The translations under genes and the position numbers were made by a program. Of a DNA stretch of 64,000 nucleotides, positions 55,777 through 58,700 are shown piece after piece (position 1 is the first letter of the stretch; each line of letters begins with the position of its first letter). Source of the stretch: Linyphia triangularis (lineage: Eukaryota; Arthropoda; Arachnida; Araneae; Linyphiidae); the NCBI GenBank assembly GCA_963978545.1, contig OZ021723.1:1054001-1118000 (forward strand), in the 5' to 3' direction. Below the pieces are notes generated by a model, which saw only the letters and a list, made by a program, of their open reading frames with translations, was not told where the DNA came from and searched no databases.

Positions 55777-58700
55777 AGCAAACACTAAAAGTATTTTGAC
55801 GTTTTATTTTAGGTCTAAAACTTGATACGCAACTTCAGAAACTTAATTTACAAAAGTTAAATTAAAGTGTAAATCTGGAGATGAAACTTCGAACTAATAA
55901 CGATTACTTTAAAATCCCTCTTTGATATTTCTTTTTCATCCTAGTAGTATGTAGTGGTCATGTACACATTTTACACCTGTACAATGTGATTTAGTGGTAC
56001 GTATTTCTACTAGAATCACATAGAATTTCATGGGAAATTTCATAAGAAATTAAATCCGAAATAAAGGGAAGAGGAGAGGGGAAGGCGATTTGCGCATTAT
56101 TATTTGCAAATTATTTCTTGAATATTTAATTGTGTTATGTATACAAGATTAATATTTTTTTTAAATCCTGTATACTAATTTAGATTTCGTTTGTGTGTGG
56201 GTGTATGTGTAGATGCCGAGCAAATTTGCAGAGGCTTATTTAATCCATTTACCACTATCCGATCGGATTGGAATTTTACAGAGAAATTCGTTGTGGATAA
56301 TATTGCATTCTATCAAGTTTCGGGGGCTGTCACTATCACTAAATGGCCGTTTTCACACACGCTTCAATTGGAGATAGGTATTACTAGTAAACCTACTTTC
56401 CGTCATCCAATTGAACTGAAACTTTAAAACTTAGTATACTCGTTGCAATATTTTCTATCAAGTTTGGTGACTGCATAGAAAGTCCAATTTTACACACGTT
56501 TTTATTGCCTTCTGTCAGACTTCTCAACTTTTACTCACATTATTCAGATACCAAGCTTATTTCAAATATGTTCAATGTGGAGATATTTAATGACTGAACC
56601 ATCAGGTTAACAAGGGAAAATCTTCGGAAAGATAATTAAGGAGAGTTGGTAACCCTAAAAATTATTTTTAAAAAATGTGTTTATTATTGTTTACTATAAT
56701 TTAAATTCTTCCCTTTAAAATGAAATCACATTTGTAATAGTACTGCATTTAGAAGTATTTTTATATTCTTTATATTAACTTCGCTTTTGTCGATGAGGGA
56801 GATTCTGCGGAGCCTAATTAACCCCCTTGCCGTCATCCAATGGGACTTAAACTTGGCAGACAGGTTCGATGTTGATGACAATGCATTGTATCAAATTTTG
56901 GGGTTGTTACTGTCACTGAAAGGTTGCTTTTACGGAATACTAATAAAATCGCGTTTAAGTATCATTTGGATGTCAGAGTATAAATTCAAGTTCATTTTTA
57001 ATAAATAAATTTTGAAATGAGTTTGCCGCCCATTTTCTGGCAGAAATGTTTTTGATATCGGAGCTGTGTTAATGAATATAAAAATTGACAATGCATGTAA
57101 AGGATTTTTGAAAAACTCTGTTTTTATGGGTTATTTTTATTAATAATTTTTTGAAGATAAAATTGGAAACTAAGGTTTTCTTTAAAATGCGCTTTTCTCA
57201 AAACTAAATTTTTCATTACTAATGCACCTTTTTCTCGCAATGAATAGTTTGTAAAGTTTCCGAGAAAAGGGCACATGAGTAATGAAAAATGCAGTTTTGA
57301 GACGAAAAAAGCATTTTAAATACAACCTTATTTACTCTAATAATTTCGAATCAAAAAGTTATTAAAAATACTTCTAAATTAGGTATTATTACGAGTGAGG
57401 TAACATTTTTAAAGGGAAAAATTCAAATTTTAATAAAGAATAATACACTTAAAATAGATTTTTTTTATAAATTTTAGGGTACCAACTTTCCTTAACCCAC
57501 TTTCCGTCATCTGATCGATCTGAATCTTATCAAATAGACTCGTGTATTCAATCGAGTTTTGTGGGGCAAAATAGAAGTTAGAACATAGTTTGGAATGGAT
57601 CTTTTGTTCTTAGTGGTCAAACACTATGAAAACTCGATCTGAGCTCAAGAAATTGCAATTGCATATAAGAATTGGCACTTATTTGAACTAGAAACTGTGT
57701 TTTTAGGGGTTATATTATTATTTACCTCTCAGAAAGCGAACGAACAAATTATCGTCTTCGTACAAGTCTTGGTTCATCTGTCCTTTCAGCCTGCGCCGAA
57801 GCTGGAACGAGTAATATATCATTATTACATGTCGATTTAGTGCATTTTATTATTTTTCACGAAATTATTCGACAGATTAACTCTATCTTAACAGTGCGAG
57901 TAGCAGAAAACATATGGAAAAACGAGAAGCATTTAAGCATTCCTCACATTGATTCAAACCACAGAAGGGAATGAGAGTGCGCCATTGGTCAATTTCCCTG
58001 TCAGTCTGCGAAGAAGTAACGCCCACACAAAATGGCGGCTCCATGCTGAATTGGAAAGTTGATAGTTCTAATAAAGAATTCGTATTTTCTTAGTTGTTTA
58101 TGAAAATATGATTAGAAAAAAAAGGAAGATATTGTTTTCATTACAAGCAATGTCAAATCATTGTATGAAAATAATCCTGGGTGGACAATTTTTACAGTAT
58201 TACGAAGTACTGCCATATTCTTATTAAATGGGAAAAATTATGTTTGCTGGTAATTCTTATTGATGTAGCTTTTTCAGTGAAGTTTGATGATTGTAAAGTC
58301 ACACTAAGTTAGTTTGTGACTTCAAAATTGTAATATACTTATAAATAATCGTAAAACTGATTTGTAATAGTAATTATTTGAAAATTTCAATAGTGGTACC
58401 ATCTATATGAAAATTTAACAAATCCCAATTTAGCTTTTATGAAATATTTTTACCATGTAAGAGTCGTGATAATTAATATTCAGTAAAAACGTTTTATGTG
58501 AAAAAATATTATTTTTCTTTTTAATTTGTGGATTGAAAGAAAAATCGAACTATATTATATTTATATTTTATTTTTTACTTATTGTTAAATTATAGAATAT
58601 ACATCTTTATAATTTCTATAACTATATCATAAAATAGATAAATATAAATTAACTGTCATGACTCATGGTCAAAATATTATAATCCAATATAATACTAGAC